33,706 nucleotides of DNA from an uncultured bacterium. Lineage in GTDB: Bacteria; Verrucomicrobiota; Kiritimatiellia; UBA8416; CAMZLY01. Location: positions 1 to 33,706 of the forward strand of contig CAMZLY010000033.1 in NCBI GenBank assembly GCA_947311825.1, given 5' to 3'. Within the stretch, counting starts at the first letter, position 1, and the number at the start of each line of letters is the position of its first letter. Both the position numbers and the translations under genes were made by a program. Shown here piece after piece: positions 32,072 through 33,706 of the stretch. Below the pieces are notes generated by a model. The model was given only the letters and a program-made list of their open reading frames with translations. It ran no database searches and had not been told where the DNA came from.

Positions 32072-33643
32072 TTAATTTATATTTTTACCATATTTGAATT
32101 TGATGAAGTATAGCAGTTTGATTTGTTTTTGCAAACCTTCTCTTTTGTAACCGCAGAGTCCGTATAGAATATTCCATTTACAAGAATCATTATCTTCTGA
32201 TATTTGTTTATTGCTTGAGTATAGGGGGAATAGTCTGAGATCTTTATTGCCGTCGGTGTCTCGTCTCCATCGGAATAGTCCCCAGAGAATAGTGTCTTCT
32301 TTTGTGTCATTTACCTTGTCATGGCTATAAATTGTCCAAAGTCTGCCGTAGTTTCGTTCTACATTACCAGTTGAACGGAAAGGCCATAATGATAGAACTC
32401 CTAAGTGGCTTGCGTTGTTTTCTCGACGGTAGTTCATGATGGGCCAAAGTTTAAGGCTTCTAGCTATTGCTTTATCTGTTTCTCCCCATTCTTGTCTGTT
32501 CTTTGTTTTTCCCTGTTCTGCGTAGCGGTATTTTGCTTCGTTTTGGTAAAATGGCAGAACTAAGAGTCGCTTGGCGTAATATTCGCGACGGTAGAGCTTT
32601 TTGCGGGATATAATAGGCCATGCGGCAAACCATTTTTTTTCTATTTCTCTGTTTCTGTATCCCCACAAAGGCCATATATATAATTTTTTCTCTTGAGGCC
32701 CAGATACATAGCGAATAAAAGGCCAAGGGCACATTCCTTCTTTGTATTCTTGTCTTCTATGTTGCCCTTTTGAAAAGCGGAAGAATGGTGGTATTATCAT
32801 TAATGATCTGGAATGCTCGCCAACTTTTGCACGACCATAAATGGGGAATAAGATATAAGCATATCCTTCGAAACCGGGAGCTTTATAGGTTGTATGGTTC
32901 CAAAATGGCCATAGTACATATCTTTTTGTCCATTGATTTAGTTGATCTTTTTTTGAATAGCCATAAAAGGGAAATACGCCGCCACGCTGAACTTTCTTGC
33001 CGGTAGTCTTGGAAAATATGGGCCAGAGATACGTTTTTGTTTTTACGTCTTTAACTTGATGGGTAAAGAAAAGAGGAAATAAGATAAATGATACTTTGTC
33101 TTGTCCGAGTATTTCGTAGATGGTTCCGCCAAAAGGAAAAAAAGCGAAGTAGTTTTTGTCATTAACGCTACGCCCTCCGTAGATAAGAGGAAATATTGAG
33201 TAGCGGTATCGAGATTGGGGGTCGTTAATATCGAAGTTCATGCCGTAAGCAAGTAGGAAACGCCAGTAGGATTGTTCATGATAAGTTTTATGCATGCCAA
33301 TAGGCCATAGATATTCAATAAGGATGCGGTCGTCTAGCTCTGATTTGCTACGGCGGTAGAAAGGGTGTATGGCGACAACGGAGTTACCGTTGGTACTTTT
33401 TCTGGATTCGTAAAACGGGCCAATGGCCGTTTTGTATTGGTTTGATTCGATATCGGTGCCTGTATAGAGAACTGGGCCGGCATCGATATTGGGGGTGTAT
33501 ATGTTTGCTGATGTACTGGATACTAACAGTGATAAAGCTAGTATTAACATGGATAAAAGGGATGGAGGGGATTGTCGCTCTACGGAAAAGAGGTTGAAGA
33601 TGGATGGAGGGGATTGTCGCTCTACTGAAAAGAGGTTGAACAT
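32072..33643 (-). CDS. Secreted or outer-membrane protein with repeated [LF]WP[FIL] segments, function unknown
   Basis: Not a family I can name. After a hydrophobic signal-like stretch (MLILALSLLVSSTSA, about residues 32-46) come roughly 12-15 segments of 20-30 residues. Each centres on an aromatic-proline core such as YLWPI, LFPLF, VFPFYGY, VLWPFW, ILFPIYG, YIWPLWGY, LKLWPI and LSLWPF, followed by a basic or polar turn. Alternating aromatic strands and charged turns suggest a beta-barrel or beta-propeller. The start is uncertain: ATG 33643 gives 523 residues but places a 14-residue tandem duplication before the signal peptide; ATG 33550 would begin exactly at the signal peptide. Neither has a ribosome-binding site. 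Three REP-like hairpins follow its stop. Confidence 0.65.
   Translation of the reverse strand: MFNLFSVERQSPPSIFNLFSVERQSPPSLLSMLILALSLLVSSTSANIYTPNIDAGPVLYTGTDIESNQYKTAIGPFYESRKSTNGNSVVAIHPFYRRSKSELDDRILIEYLWPIGMHKTYHEQSYWRFLLAYGMNFDINDPQSRYRYSIFPLIYGGRSVNDKNYFAFFPFGGTIYEILGQDKVSFILFPLFFTHQVKDVKTKTYLWPIFSKTTGKKVQRGGVFPFYGYSKKDQLNQWTKRYVLWPFWNHTTYKAPGFEGYAYILFPIYGRAKVGEHSRSLMIIPPFFRFSKGQHRRQEYKEGMCPWPFIRYVSGPQEKKLYIWPLWGYRNREIEKKWFAAWPIISRKKLYRREYYAKRLLVLPFYQNEAKYRYAEQGKTKNRQEWGETDKAIARSLKLWPIMNYRRENNASHLGVLSLWPFRSTGNVERNYGRLWTIYSHDKVNDTKEDTILWGLFRWRRDTDGNKDLRLFPLYSSNKQISEDNDSCKWNILYGLCGYKREGLQKQIKLLYFIKFKYGKNIN
33561..33640 (-). repeat. 42-bp tandem duplication at the start of the [LF]WP[FIL] gene
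   Basis: A 38-base match starting GATGGAGGGGATTGTCGCTC recurs with period 42 (33561 and 33603). The copies differ at one base, synonymous if the region is translated (FNLFSVERQSPPS twice). A partial, decayed GAGGGGAT relative follows toward the window end, which also has a run of eight G. It may be intergenic repeat rather than true coding sequence. Confidence 0.8.
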
Positions 33644-33706
33644 GGATAGAGGGGATGAAGGGGATTTGTTGCGGCTGTGCCGTTCGACGGCGGGGGGGGA
33701 TTTAAG

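Overview
The window (33,706 bases, AT-rich, roughly 40% GC by eye) reads as the chromosome of a Gram-negative bacterium. It carries lipid A and LPS-core genes (lpxK, waaF), an Mla-type lipid transporter, a type II secretion/type IV pilus ATPase with its platform protein, and many membrane-anchored proteins. Three protein types favour the PVC superphylum, probably Lentisphaerota or Kiritimatiellota: a membrane-anchored alpha/alpha-toroid protein, a beta-propeller/formylglycine-like fusion, and a repeated [LF]WP[FIL] protein. That placement is inference; no rRNA gene is present.

Layout. 1-260: a short tandem array, a REP-like hairpin and a weak terminator. 261-3572 (-): pta-ackA, acetyl-CoA to acetate with ATP gain. 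3573-3872: first copy of a 163-bp imperfect-palindrome element. 3873-5296 (-): a DPM1/GtrB-like glycosyltransferase and a DedA/TVP38-type membrane protein. 5623-7028 (+): an inner-membrane coiled-coil protein and a 64-residue lipoprotein, separated by a strong terminator that abuts the second ribosome-binding site. 7155-9246 (-): leuB-asd. 9534-10268 (+): trmJ with a TTG start. 10361-13355 (+): gspE-gspF. 13433-13596: second copy of the 163-bp element. 13642-19025 (+): an envelope operon of toroid protein, lpxK, waaF and murJ. 19032-23384 (-): a 1450-residue protein with a predicted seven-bladed SBBP propeller and one and a half formylglycine-enzyme-like domains. 23648-24926: a nucleotidyltransferase with foreign-looking codon use, followed by a decayed IS4-type transposase fragment. 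25064-27252 (+): a yqiJ-yqiK (NfeD-like/flotillin) pair. 27302-28645 (+): a sigma-54 activator with a cysteine-rich PAS domain. 28646-29336: gene remnants. 29337-31908 (-): mlaE-mlaF-mlaD. 31909-32071: three REP-like hairpins. 32072-33643 (-): a secreted protein built from repeated [LF]WP[FIL] segments.

Most of the window serves the envelope: lipid A phosphorylation, core heptose addition, lipid II flipping, phospholipid trafficking, flotillin microdomains, secretion/pilus assembly and several surface proteins of unknown role. I found no defence island, CRISPR array, prophage, tRNA or rRNA.

The least explained signals are three dispersed repeat families: a 26-bp tandem unit at two loci, a 25-bp hairpin family with compensatory arm changes, and the 163-bp palindromic element with a solo end upstream of gspE. 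Also unexplained are apparent leaderless promoters before two genes, the terminator-gated lipoprotein, and the proteins of unknown function at 5623, 13642, 19032 and 32072.
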